Position numbers and translations under genes: made by a program
The notes under the pieces: model-generated
Databases searched by the model: none
What the model was told of the DNA's origin: nothing
The model's input: only the letters and a program-made list of their open reading frames with translations
Origin: Cladorrhinum sp. PSN259
Taxonomy: Eukaryota; Ascomycota; Sordariomycetes; Sordariales; Podosporaceae
DNA: 64,000 bases
NCBI GenBank assembly: GCA_033725935.1
Contig: MU867086.1
Coordinates: 405,062-469,061 of the forward strand
Reading direction: 5' to 3'
Part shown: positions 9,739 through 21,000 of the stretch, one piece after another
Numbering within the stretch: position 1 is the first letter of the stretch
How the letters are laid out: the number at the start of each line of letters is the position of its first letter

Positions 9739-10357
9739 GCCTAGGTTCTTTTATTGCGGACGAAGAAGACTTTGATGCCTTTTTCCTGGGGGGCGTTGGG
9801 GTCGAAGATGGCTGAGATCGGTGCCAATTTAGTAGTTTGTAGAGCAGCGTTTGTAAGTTTGGTAGATGGGTGTGCTAGTGGTATGCAGTTAGCAACAGAT
9901 GATGGTCAGATGTGCTGGTGGAAAACTCCCGGCTTCACGGTCGTGATATCGTCGTTTATAAGACTGCCAGAAGATGGTGAGCCTCTCCGCTCATTAAGAT
10001 CATGGATTGACGGCATCGCCATTATGCGGTGACTCTGAGCTGCCTTATTGGCGATGAATTTCAACACGGTAAAATTTTATCAGCAAGCCGCGGAAAGCGC
10101 TGAGGATCATTCAAAACAATGACTTCAAGTTACTGTCATAAGGTGACAGTCGGCACTGCACGGTCTTAGCCACGCAAGCCACGCAAGCCACGGCGCGTAC
10201 GGCGGTATCGAGGCTTAAAAAAAAAAAAGGGAAAGGAGAAGGATATTGATTTACAATATGACACTTGACCTCCCACAGTATAGTAACATGCCAAGCCCAT
10301 CTGCAATGTACTGGATGAGGGAAAACACCCCCATATTTGCACACATGAGTGCGTGTT
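9739..10357. other. Intergenic region
   Basis: An open frame at 9754-10032 (92 codons) has no recognisable features and is probably not a gene. At 10311-10345 the words GATGAGGGAAAACAC resemble the start of the second LTR family (see 35877). This is downstream of the stop of the gene that follows on the minus strand. Confidence 0.4.
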
Positions 10358-12266
10358 TTACCTCGCAGGATCAAGCCACGGAAACGCGCTAGCCGGCCGA
10401 CCGTCCCAAAGAGCCGGGCTGAACCCCGGTGGCATCGGTTCCCACACAATGTCGCTCAGCGACGCGACTCTCATCATCTCCGTCACCCTTGCATCCGCCT
10501 GCCAGCTACACCTAGTCATATAGGCCTTCTGGGATTCAGGGTAGTAATTGTTCCATGTGCAGTCAAGGGGCGGGTAGGTGTAGCTCGCCGTGATGGTGAA
10601 GAGATATCTATTTCCCTCCCCCACACCTTCAGTCAGCAGCCCAACAATTAAGATGGCAAAGAGTAGAGACGTACGGGTGTGCCCTGTCAATGTCATTACA
10701 CTGCGTCCACCTCCTGAGTACGAACCGCCCCGTGGCCGAGTCGTATTTAAAACGGCACGGGTAATCAGTATTCGGAGACGGGGGGTTGCAATCTACCCAG
10801 ACCGTCCCGTCCGTATCGTTTGTCCCCGGCTTCAGCGGCACGAGCGCGCTATTATCCGGCCTTCCGGCGCGTAGATAGCGGCTGTCTGCAAAGAAGGCGA
10901 CGTCGGCCAAGTTTGGGGGCCCGCCCGTGAAGTTAAGCACCTTGCTCATCAGGTCGGTGGCCCAGCCCGTCGTACGCAGGTGGCGGAGGAGGCAGGTGCC
11001 GGCGAAGTAGTTGTCGTAGGGCACTTCAAGCGAGTACGCAGGGATGGCGGTGGTAGATACGGATGCGGGAGACACTAAGGTGTCGTTGCCGCGGCATAAT
11101 GTCTCGCGGTAAGGAAAGTTCTGTCCAGCAAACTGGAGTGTGCCGTTCTCGTGGGTGCAGGAGAGCTGAATGGGAATTTGGTAGCTGTGAACTTGTAGCT
11201 CGACACTACAGATATGCAGAGGTTCGAAGGCTAATGGTTAGCAACACTTGCCAGTCACAGGACATCGCCGAGATAAGGAAAAAAAAAACCCACGGCATAT
11301 CGGGCCCTTCATCGTCGCACTGCCAAGTCTGGTTGACCTGAACCTTAGCTAACGAGTTATTCAAGTTCCCTTCCTGCAGAAGGATGATGGTCGTTTGGGG
11401 GAGATATTTTCTCGTCGTAACAATAACTGGCTCGCAGGAGATTGTCCTCATCTCGGCGTCTGGGGTCCAACTATACTGCATCACTCCGCTACATCGAGTC
11501 GTTGTGTTCAGGAGGCTGTTGTAGACTTCGAGATCCAGTCCGACGCCGTTAGTAGGACATACGGCAGGCCCTGGTCCGCCGAGCGCGAAACAAGGCCGGT
11601 CCCTGTCGAACCACCTGACGTTCTTAACCTCCCAGAGATCTGTCGCCCCTAGTGGTGGCCGGCAGATTGGCACCGTTTGGCTAGTTAACGGTTCGAGCCA
11701 CCGCGGAGTCCCCGCCATAGGGGAGAGTAGGGAGGTCCGGATGAGGGTAAGCCGCTTGACAGAGGTGCAGGCCCCGTCGATGTTGCATTTCACCGGAAGG
11801 GCGGCGGTCGCGGTCGCGGTGAAGTTCAGTCTAGAAATAGTGCTTAATACAAGCTACTAAATAAAGAGCTGTGATAACAAACTTACCTAACAGGTACCGT
11901 ATCATTCCATCTCTTGTCACTGCAGATCCAACTTTGGTTTATGGTAATAGAGACCGATCCGTTATTAAGAACGGCAGTGGCCAAAGTATCTACCCTATCG
12001 TCTCCATCGCCCCTCGAATCCGGAGTACATCTCCTAGCTTCACAGCTAATGATGGTAGTGTAGTTGAGTGCGATATTGGTTACTCGGAAGGATCCGTACC
12101 CGACGCGGGAGCTGTAGTGCAGATTGTCGACTGCCAGAGAGGGTGTTCTGAAGGAAGTCTCGGTGCAATTTATACTTGGGAATGCAGCCGTCGGAAGGAC
12201 GGCAAAGAGCAGGACCAGCACTGGAACCAGCAAAGGCGAGAACCGGAGCCTTTGAATAAATGCCAT
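10358..12266 (-). CDS. Secreted cysteine-rich protein with repeated NQTWxCDD-type motif
   Basis: Four exons on the minus strand: 12266-11887, 11830-11294, 11205-10675 and 10607-10358. The introns are 56, 88 and 67 bp, all phase 2, with donors GTAAGT, GTGGGT and GTACGT and branch-like GCTAAC/GCTGAC in the last two. The product is 565 residues. A signal peptide (about residues 1-27, ending PTAA) and many NxT/S sites indicate secretion. I do not know the family, but an internal repeat is visible: INQSWICSD followed about 20 residues later by LPVKC, and VNQTWQCDD followed by IQLSC. That alignment also supports the second splice choice. Each unit contains paired cysteines, suggesting small disulfide-linked beta domains. 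There is no catalytic motif, so a surface or effector role is only a guess. It is transcribed away from the TAP-like hydrolase. Confidence 0.7.
11831..11886 (-). other. Intron 1 of the secreted cysteine-rich gene
   Basis: GTAAGT...TTTCTAG, 56 bp. Splicing joins GTTAG to ACTGAAC and continues the frame as VRLNFTA. Confidence 0.8.
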
Positions 12267-13876
12267 GATTCACTGACTAGACTCAGATACTTTATAGGGA
12301 ACTAATGAGGGAATTTACTCCTTGCACCATCTCCACGGTCCGTTGCTGTTTTGACGGCGATATGCCACCTTTTATAATGAAAGCGGGAAAGTATGGTCTG
12401 GATTCATTCGGATAAATCCCGCCAAAGCTACCTTAAGTCCGTATTTCTTCCGTCCGATAAAGTAGATGTGACATTCCAATTGCCGGACCATCTTCCGAAT
12501 CCGAGAAAGGTCAGTGAAGCCGAGCAAGAAAGAAAAAGATAAGAAAAAATAATTTCATTATTGTTAGATGAGTATTTGGCGGCATAATATGCATAATCCC
12601 CCGCTAAAACGGTTCCTGAGAGCGCTTGCACGAAGGATAGCGGAAGTCGAGGTTGTCAACGCTGTTTAAATAGCCTGCAAGATGAAGATGAGCAAGAGAA
12701 TGAAGAGGGGTTACGACGCGAAGACATTAGAGATAAGTTATTATTTTATATTCTTCGCGAAGGTATATGAAAGTTAAGTTATGGCTTATATAGTCAGGAC
12801 ATGGACAAACATAAAAAGCAGTCTTTAGGGTACTGCGAACCACACAGGTTAAGGAAGAACCCCCTTAAAGTTAGCGGGCCGAGAGGGACTAGAGCATTGC
12901 TTTATGAACAATAATTCCATAATAAAGTTTACTGGGAGCAGGAAGAGAGGTCTATGTCCTCATACTATAATGCAGTTACGATTACATCGCAAGAGATTCG
13001 CGATCTAGTTCGATGAGTTTAACACTCATGTCGGTTGATGTATAACTCTTTTGTCTGTCATGATATTGGCTGGTACTGGGCTTAAACCCCTTGTAAAAAT
13101 GCAGAGGCCATTGTTATTGACAGTGGTTAGCTAATAAGTTTATCAGCGGCTTCTAACATTTCTTCAGTCGATCCGTGGTGTGATGTATTTCAGACATAGC
13201 CTTCTTAATCTAAGCGGCCGCCAAAACCTAATTAATACGGATACACTGCAGGTTATTACGCAACAAGTAACAAACCTGAGTCTGGCTAGCATTATGAGAT
13301 AGCCTCCTGCAAATCTACCGAGAAAGCCGGATGCAACGGTGAGCTTAACCCGGAACCTTATTTAGCCAATCGCGAGTCCTGCAACTTAAGAGTTGCAGAT
13401 ACGCGTATCTGCACCCTTCCCAGCCCTGGCGATTTATCCTGGTCCGTTACACCTCTGTCGGGAAAATAGTAGTCTTAGTCAGACGGCTAAGCCGGTTCCT
13501 TCTAGTTAGATACACAGCGAGCAACTGTTAGTGCCTTCTTAAAGATCATCGCTGTCCGATAACAGTAGCACCCATAGAGACATAACGTTTAAGATTAAAT
13601 ATCCTAAACAGGTCACGCTAATACTTCTGTCGGCCCGATAAAGATGTAATTGTCTAAAAGACTGTTCCACACTAGTCAGCATGACCTAATCTATATCGAC
13701 ATGCATAAGGATGGCTCAGCACGAGTGTCTGTTATGACGCATATTGCGAATTAAACGATGCATGACTTTCAAGATGAATAAGATGTATAAAGAGTGATGA
13801 TGTCTACCAGGCATGGCCATACTCGATGGTTAGACATTAAAAGTTCTGAACCCTCCTCCAATATGCAGTTACCGCT
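12267..13876. other. Gene-free AT-rich stretch
   Basis: 1.6 kb between the divergent secreted protein and TAP-like hydrolase genes. Both promoters should lie here. No repeat, RNA gene or supported ORF was seen. Confidence 0.6.
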
Positions 13877-15874
13877 ATGCTCAGCACAACATTTATATCC
13901 CTCTGCCTCTTTGCGCTCTTTCAAGCGGCGGCTTGTTTTAGTATAAAATGGATTCCTTGTCCAGAAGGAGAATTCAACAGCACGCTGCCTGTTCAGTGTG
14001 GTGCCCTTCGAGTTCCTCTCGATTACTCGCAGACAAACAGGACGAACTTAACCGAGACCATCACACTCGAGCTCGTCAAGATTCCTGCTCTTTCAACGCC
14101 TTCGAAGGGAAGTATTCAGCTTAATTTCGGCGGCCCCGGAGCTCCCTCAAGAGAGGCAGCAGTAGCCTTAGGGCCTCTTCTTCAGCAGTGAGTTTTCCAT
14201 TTGCCATGCCCTTAGGCTGTTACTGACATTTTAATCTCTGCGCCGCGGATTAGGATGAGTGGTGGCGCGTACGATCTTGTGACATTTGACCCTCGGTACC
14301 TTATTTTCTACCTTCATACTCTCCGCGCCCAAATGTCACTTTACTAACCCCAATAAAAGCGGCACCGGTAAAACCATTCCCTACATCTGCACAAATGATT
14401 CGTTTCTAATTGGACAAATCATGGCCGAAATCCGGTCCCCCGACGAGTCGGACACTGCCCTGCAGAGACTTTTGGCACGAAGCACCGTCGCTGCTACGAT
14501 CTGTCAACAGGGCGGAAACGGGCGCGAGATTGGCCGGTTCATTAGCACTGCATATGTTGTCCGGGACATGATGAGTGTGGTCGACGCATTACACGAAGAT
14601 GGGTTGCTTCGGTATTGGGGTGAGCAAAAGTCGTTCAAGAGCATCAAGGACCGCGCCATGTTGACAAATGACTCGTCACTAGGGTTCTCCTACGGCACGA
14701 CCCTCGGCGCAACAGCAGCAGCTATGTTTCCGGACAAAATCGGCAAGATGGTCATTGACGGTGTCCAAAATCCTCACGAGTACTACCACGCCCAGGCGTA
14801 AGTACTATTTACCAAGTCACCTAGCCAATAAACCAGTCTACTGATAGTTTTCCTTGCGGCATAGAGACTTCGAAGAGTGGTCCGACACCGATGCAGTCCT
14901 AAGCTACTACTTTACCAGCTGCCTCGATGCCGGACCCACTAAATGCGCGCTCGCCTCCCTCAATAAGACTGCCGCTACCCTAGAAGCCGACCTCTGGTCA
15001 TTCATCGACTCTACCCGGACTTCCCCCATTCCTATCAGCACTACCCTCATCGATCTTGTAGCTATTAAGGGTCTCGTGCTAGGCCAGCTCAAGGACGTCA
15101 GCGGATGGCCCGCTCTGTCTCAGGCCTTGGCTGTCCTTTTATACGGCACCACCGCTCAAAGGAACTCTGTTCTGGCAGCCCTTGTCGCCGCTCTCGAAGC
15201 CGAAGACGCTTTCGGTCCGTCCAGTTTTGCTCTTACACAGAGCTTGCTGGGTATCCATTGCGGCGACAGGACGGTGCGGGCTTCCGAGCTGAGCGAGATT
15301 CAGGGAGACGTGGCGCGCCTTGGAGACATTAGCAAGCTGGCGGGAGACCTGGACGCCGCTATTACGACGCACTGTGCGCAGTGGCCGTGGCGCGCGGCCG
15401 AGACATACGCGGGGGACTTTCTGGTGCGGACAAAGAACCCCGTGCTGGTGGCCACGAATCGGCGGGACTCGCACACGCCGCGCAGGTCGGCGGTAAATGT
15501 TAGTGCGGGCTTGTTGGGGAGTGGGTTTCTTGAAGTGGATGGGACGGGGGTGGGTGAATTTCTTTCTTCTCCTTTTTTCCCTATTTTGTCTCAGCTTAAA
15601 CCAAGGCCGAACTTGAGTCACGACTAACCAGCTTCCTATGATTTTCGCGTAGCATTGCACCATCAGCGCGCCGTCGCCTTGCTCGTTCCGCGCACTTGTT
15701 GCCTACTGGATTAATGGTACTCTGCCCGAGCCGGATTCCGTCTGTGAGACAGCGCAGCCGTTTGATAACTACACTTGGGCCGAGGCAATCCAGGAGGCTA
15801 CGGGAGCCAACTTAACCGCAGCTGAGAAGAGGGCTTATCGTCGATCTTTAACAGCGGCAAGGAGAATGAGGTGA
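13877..15874 (+). CDS. Secreted alpha/beta hydrolase with TAP-like C-terminal domain
   Basis: Five exons: 13877-14187, 14254-14295, 14360-14797, 14865-15549 and 15653-15874. The four introns are 66, 64, 67 and 103 bp, with donors GTGAGT, GTACCT, GTAAGT and GTGGGT and CTAAC branch sites in two of them. The product is 565 residues with a signal peptide (residues 1-20). The catalytic triad is visible: GFSYG with Ser228, TNRRDSHTP with Asp465 and HCTI with His493. The oxyanion-side motif FGGPGAPS is near residue 80. The last 100 residues are the TAP-like C-terminal domain (HCTISAPSPC, then INGTLPEP). Relatives include bacterial tripeptidyl aminopeptidases and fungal secreted peptidase/esterase-like proteins; the substrate is not predictable. 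No lesion was found. Confidence 0.85.
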
Positions 15875-16666
15875 TCTGAGGGAGGGTTAGGTGCACAACT
15901 GATAAAGTAAGGCTACACATGAAGCTGGTGTAGCAAATAACGCGGGAAGTTGGCGACACGAGGAGCTGGTGGATGTAGTACGGCGGTATGTTCTGGCAGA
16001 CCTTGGTCCATTCATGTCAAGATTGCTCCTTCCCCTCTCACTTTTGCAATTTCCCAGCTCTAGACCTTCTCAACTCTTATCACCAAAAGGACCACAGGTT
16101 CAACATCTTAATGCTGTCGAGGTTACTCTAATGTATACATTTACAAAACACCTTATATTTCCAAATGCTCCGACTTAGCAATCCGCATCTTAAGTTGCGT
16201 CCTCTCAACGTCCGTATCTTGCAACGCGAGTGCTTCATTGGTCAGAATGTGGACAAGTATGCCATTCTCTCAAGCACATAGGGCAGTGACGAGATTACAT
16301 TGCAGGGCTTATCCCGCCTCCACCTCGGAACTAGGAGGAACTTCCCCAAGATTAATAGGTCTTGTGCGGCTGCTCATGTTTAAGGATACCATTAAATTTG
16401 GATTAATATGTGTTATATTGTCGAAACTAGCAGTTTTGAGCTCCCCAAAGCCGTCAACTCAATGTTTTGCTGGTACCAGGAAGCTGACGCTCGCTACGCC
16501 TATCTGTCCACATGGCTTCGGCCGATCATGAACCACTTAACAGGTCGCTGAGTGTTTCCAGGTGGCTCACATGGGGCTGGACTCTGATGTGCATACTAGG
16601 ACACCACCTAGCCTCTGAATCGTGGCGCGACTTGGCCATTCACCGACGCCGAGACAAAAGAAATTC
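15875..16666. other. Intergenic region between convergent genes
   Basis: Spacer between the 3' ends of the hydrolase (+) and the peroxidase (-). No supported gene or repeat. Confidence 0.6.
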
Positions 16667-17516
16667 CTACACGAAAAAGGTATACCACCAGAGAATCACA
16701 GCCTTCGATACGAGTCCACGGAGCGTCCTCTGCTGGGGATTCTCCAAAATGTAATCCTGAAACCTCTCCTCATTGTAGAACTGAGCCACCTGCTCGAGGG
16801 ATGGATGACCAGTTGTCTCGGAGTTGATGAAGCCGACAGTAATGAGCAAATTGACAAACCACAGCCGGAGGCCCAGCGGCTGGCCGCCGGACTCTTTGTG
16901 TTCTTTCTTCCGTCGGTTGTACGTCTTGGCCAATGTTTTGAGGGTCACTGGACCGCCTTCGGCGTCATCGAGCAAAGCTTGGAGCACTGTGCCTGTCAGC
17001 TTTGTCTCGGTATGCCCAAGCAGGGAGAGCATCTTAGACATTGGGGGGTGGGGCTTACTGGCGGGCTGGAGCGAGTAGTTGTCTCCTTGGCGGAAATCCA
17101 GGCGCGTGAGAGAGCGATCGTGCTCCACGACGTTGTGCCTGCGAGCGTCGACCAGGTCAAACGTGCCATCCTTGCGCAAGACGGGCTTGAGCGTGTTGGC
17201 CAGAGAGTGCGCGACGGTACCGCTCATATGGAGGGCCACCATCAGGGCTGCCTCGAGGCGCGACAGAGTAATATTTTTGCCATCTCGCGGCCTATTAGAA
17301 AGCACAGGTTAGACAAGCAAAGCCACATCAGTTAAAATGGACGCACAAGTAGCCCTGATTTGCCAGGGCGTTTAAGCCCGGACAGGGTGCTCGGTCGGCA
17401 ATGTTTAACCGTACATAGGAATGGTCTTCGTTGCGAATCTTTGCCGCTTCGATTTCTCGCTCTTTAGTATCAAAGTTTAAGAGACTCTTAAAAGCATTGA
17501 ACATTGTGAAATACAT
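16667..17516 (-). CDS. Heme-thiolate peroxidase/peroxygenase (Peroxidase_2 family)
   Basis: Two exons, 17516-17347 and 17291-16667, with a 55 bp intron (GTGCGT...CTAATAG) that joins GGCTACTT to GCCGCGAG. The product is 264 residues. The family signature is present: PCPGLNALANQGYL with the heme-ligating Cys45, RDGKNIT directly after it, and EHDRS with Glu113, His114 and Asp115, the metal-binding EHDxS motif. This chloroperoxidase/unspecific-peroxygenase family uses H2O2 to halogenate or oxygenate organic compounds. No signal peptide is seen, so it is of the short, possibly intracellular type that often serves in secondary metabolism. The N-terminus before residue 30 is less certain. An O-methyltransferase lies 6.5 kb away, beyond the NLR pseudogene; a functional link is not shown. 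Confidence 0.85.
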
Positions 17517-18039
17517 CTTGATAGCTTGTCGGTAGTAGCCGCGGCTACGAGTATGCTTCGTGCTGGCGCGGAGAAGGAGAAGAGGTTTGCGGGGGGGACA
17601 ATTACCGTCACCTCAGAGCGGGCTCCTTGATTTATATTTAAGATCCATCTGACTGAGTAAAACTCAGCTGCGTTGGAATAAGCCACAGGCTGACATGCTG
17701 TTATGACGCTAGCTGATTTAAGTCTTTACTCGGTCTGGAGGGGTTTCATATATTCGGCATTGCATTCCCGCAAGGATACTGCTTTAACCAGAGGCTTATA
17801 CGCTAAAAGATGACGGCAGCGTATGCAGCCTATCAGCTTTCTCTTTGGTCCACCAGAGTGCATTTTCAGCCAGCCGCTGGCGTTGAAGTGCAGCTGGGTA
17901 ATTACCTAATGGCACCAATTGCAAGCAGTAATATAAAGATTGGAATTCGATTGTACTCATGATAAAGAATACTGCCTATAGAACAGGGCTCATATATTTA
18001 AAAACCTCAGACCATAACCAACTCGTATCTTGCTATAAC
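17517..18039. other. Intergenic region
   Basis: Upstream region of the peroxidase and 3' flank of the NLR pseudogene. Nothing else recognised. Confidence 0.6.
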
Positions 18040-21000
18040 TTACCTACTCATTCGGCTCGACGATGGCATTTTGGCAAGGTTAAACTCAAGAAACAACAGC
18101 ATATTAGCCGCATACCGATACCTAAGAACTAGCGCCGAGCCACGGAAGCTGAAAGAATGGCACCCCCTATAAGCCGGGGGAAGCCACAGAAGATTGTCGA
18201 ATCCCCGATGTACCCATTGAGGACCGACCCAGAGACTTTTTTCGACATCGCCCCATTTGTTCCGGCCGGCTGGGAGTGGAAGTCGCCCACCGCTGCACTC
18301 TAAATATTCGTCATCAGCCATGAACGATAATCCCTGGTCGAACCCCAGAATTCCTAGATGATATCTGCCAACTTCCGTCTTGGTTCCCGTGTCCAGCAGC
18401 ATGACACAGGGAAGTAGCCCTTTTGTAGTTCGGTTTTTGAACCCAGCAACGAGTTTGCCATTGGCCGAACTGTTTAGATGACGGAGATACCACCCCTCTT
18501 CATTAAAAGTTGGTCTGAAGGTGAATTCCTCCTTTTCCGAGTTCGTACTCCATAATGTGATACGACAGTCGGGGGTGCCAAAGGCAATGAAATGAGTGTG
18601 GGCAACCTAAATAATATCAATGTGGGACGTGTTGTCCGGGATGAACACTTGCATCCTTTCCTTTCTAGTTGCCGTCTCTAACACGGTAACACGGCTCTCG
18701 CTGGCTGACTTGCCCACCTGGAATGCTATGAAGGCGCTGTCCCAGGAGAAGATTGCGTCGCAGTCATGGACATGGCCTGGGTAACGGATAATATGCTTCT
18801 CCTGGGCGATATCCCATAGATGCAATGTCGTTTGCTGGTCCGACAGCCAGGCCAGAATCTGACCGTTGGGTGAAAGCTGCGACGTCTCCTCGTCGTCGAC
18901 AGCTACCATTGCGATGTCCTTGAATGGTGTGCAGGCACAATCAACGATGCGAAGCTTGCGCCCGCCCGGCAATCTCACAGCCAAGCGTCCGTTCCGTGAA
19001 TAGACAGCTGTGGGGAGCCTGGGTAATACTCGATACGGGATACCAAGTTTGCATCCCAAACCTCGAGGGATTTCTTGTAACTGTCGCGCACCGTGAGGAG
19101 GGCATATTTCTGATCTGGAAAGATGCTAATGTCCTCAATGGGGGGGTATCCTGTTTCAACCTCTTCTTCAGCAGACCAAACTCTTATAGGCGGCCCATTG
19201 GCGTTTTGGCAGACGACAAAACGATCGCTGGTGTTGGGTAGTAAGAGGACCGACTCGAGGAATCCTTCCCGTTGGTATTCGAGCACTCGTGGTTTCGTTA
19301 TATCCCAAAGTCGAATCGTGTTATCCTTGCATAACCCGGCGAGCAAGTTGCCTCCTCGAGAGCATGATACCTGATTGATTATATCGTCGCAATGGTAGCG
19401 ACCTACCAGTTCCCAGGTCTTGGTGTCAAGGAGGTCAACACTGCGGTACCCAACAGTAATAGCGACCAGGTCTCCTTTTGGTGGGCAGAATGCAAGCCCT
19501 CCATCTCCGGAGAACTCACGGTCACGCTGTTGTGTGTCTGTCACAGCGTTCCAGAAGTATGCGATACCACGTTTTGATTGAGATGCCCCTCTCGATCCAG
19601 ATGCAACCGTCTTGCCATCGAATGATATCGCGAGGGCTGTGACGGGGGTGCTGTGGCCGTAGAATTCGGTTCGTATCTCCCCCTTCTCCGTACCCCATAT
19701 CCTGACAAACGCATATTTGCCAATGGTAAACCCTGCGGCTATGAAGTCGCCGTCTGGTGAGAAAACTAGTGTCGATCCCGGTTTCCCAGGGACTTCTAAA
19801 GAAAATAGCTCCCGGCATTTTTCGATATCCCATATCTGAAGTTTCCCGGATTTTGAGAGCGATGCTAAGATATTGGAGTCTTTGGGAGAGAAAGCAACGG
19901 CTATGATCCGGGTATCAGGGCCACACGACCAAATCCTCGTAATTCCTTCCGCAAACTCGGTGACTTTGACGTTCTCTCGTACGATGCTGATGCGACGGCT
20001 CGGCGATTCGGAGAGATATCCACACAACAGATCCGATCAGAATTGTCCAACTCGTAGAGAGCTGTACCAGTGTTGTAGTCCCAGATCTTTATGGCCCCGT
20101 CTTCAGATCCTGAAGCTAGAAAATCCGTCGATGGCGCGAATGCGATCGACTGAATAGGGCCAGTATGACCCTCGAGCTCAGAAACCAGGGTCGTATCTCG
20201 TTCGGCCATCTTTGGTTTCTTTGTGATCCATGAAGGAAACTAGCCAAGCGAGGGCTCTCTGAGTCCTAAAGGTATGAGAAGACTCAGTATTAGCATTTTT
20301 ACATGGATCTGAAGATTAATATGTACCTGAATGCTTTTGGAAGGACACACCTTGACCAGCGTACTCAGCTGGATCACAACGTGAACCGCCGTAGAGCTTT
20401 TCCGAAGCAGGCACATTGCCTCGAGCCAAAACAGAAGCTTTTGCCGCAAGAATTCGTCAACTTTTCCGCCATCCCTGAGGCCTACTTTTGGAATTTGCTC
20501 GTGACTGAGCTGCTCCATGTGTCTTGCCCAGTAACAACAAGCGTACTGCAGAGTCGGCGAAATACGGCTTTGGACTTGCTTCGGATCAAGATGCGAGACG
20601 ATTAATCCCGGCAAGACTAGATCGCAAATATCTTGGCGTAGTTCCTGAGACATGATGCCAAGGCATCGTTCAAACACAGCGCGGTGCATTAACGACTCTT
20701 CGATCCACCACGCCAACTTCTCAGCGGGAATGGACTTCTCAGCGGGGACGGCGAAGAACGACTTGCCTGCCCGGTCTTCACTGAGAAGGAAGTCCCGAAA
20801 AGACAGATGTAGAACTCTGAGAGATGCCCCTTCTTCCTCTGGAACACTAATGACAGCATGAAGCTGCCGTAGCATGTCGTCAACATCCGGCTTCTCAACC
20901 CACTCGGATAGAAACTTGACCAGCGATGAGACTGGAACAGGTTCGAAAAACGTGACGATGAACCCAAGCATCCTTTTCATCGAGGTAAAGAACCCCTTCC

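Noticed and set aside
9754..10032. 92-codon ORF downstream of the PNP fragment
   Set aside because: No domain, no signal peptide and no codon pattern beyond chance; left out as a gene.
10311..10345. Possible family 2 LTR relic (GATGAGGGAAAACAC)
   Set aside because: Only about 15 matching bases and no end; too short to call.
18924..19577. Plus-strand ORFs across the WD40 region
   Set aside because: Antisense shadows of the NLR pseudogene; no family features.
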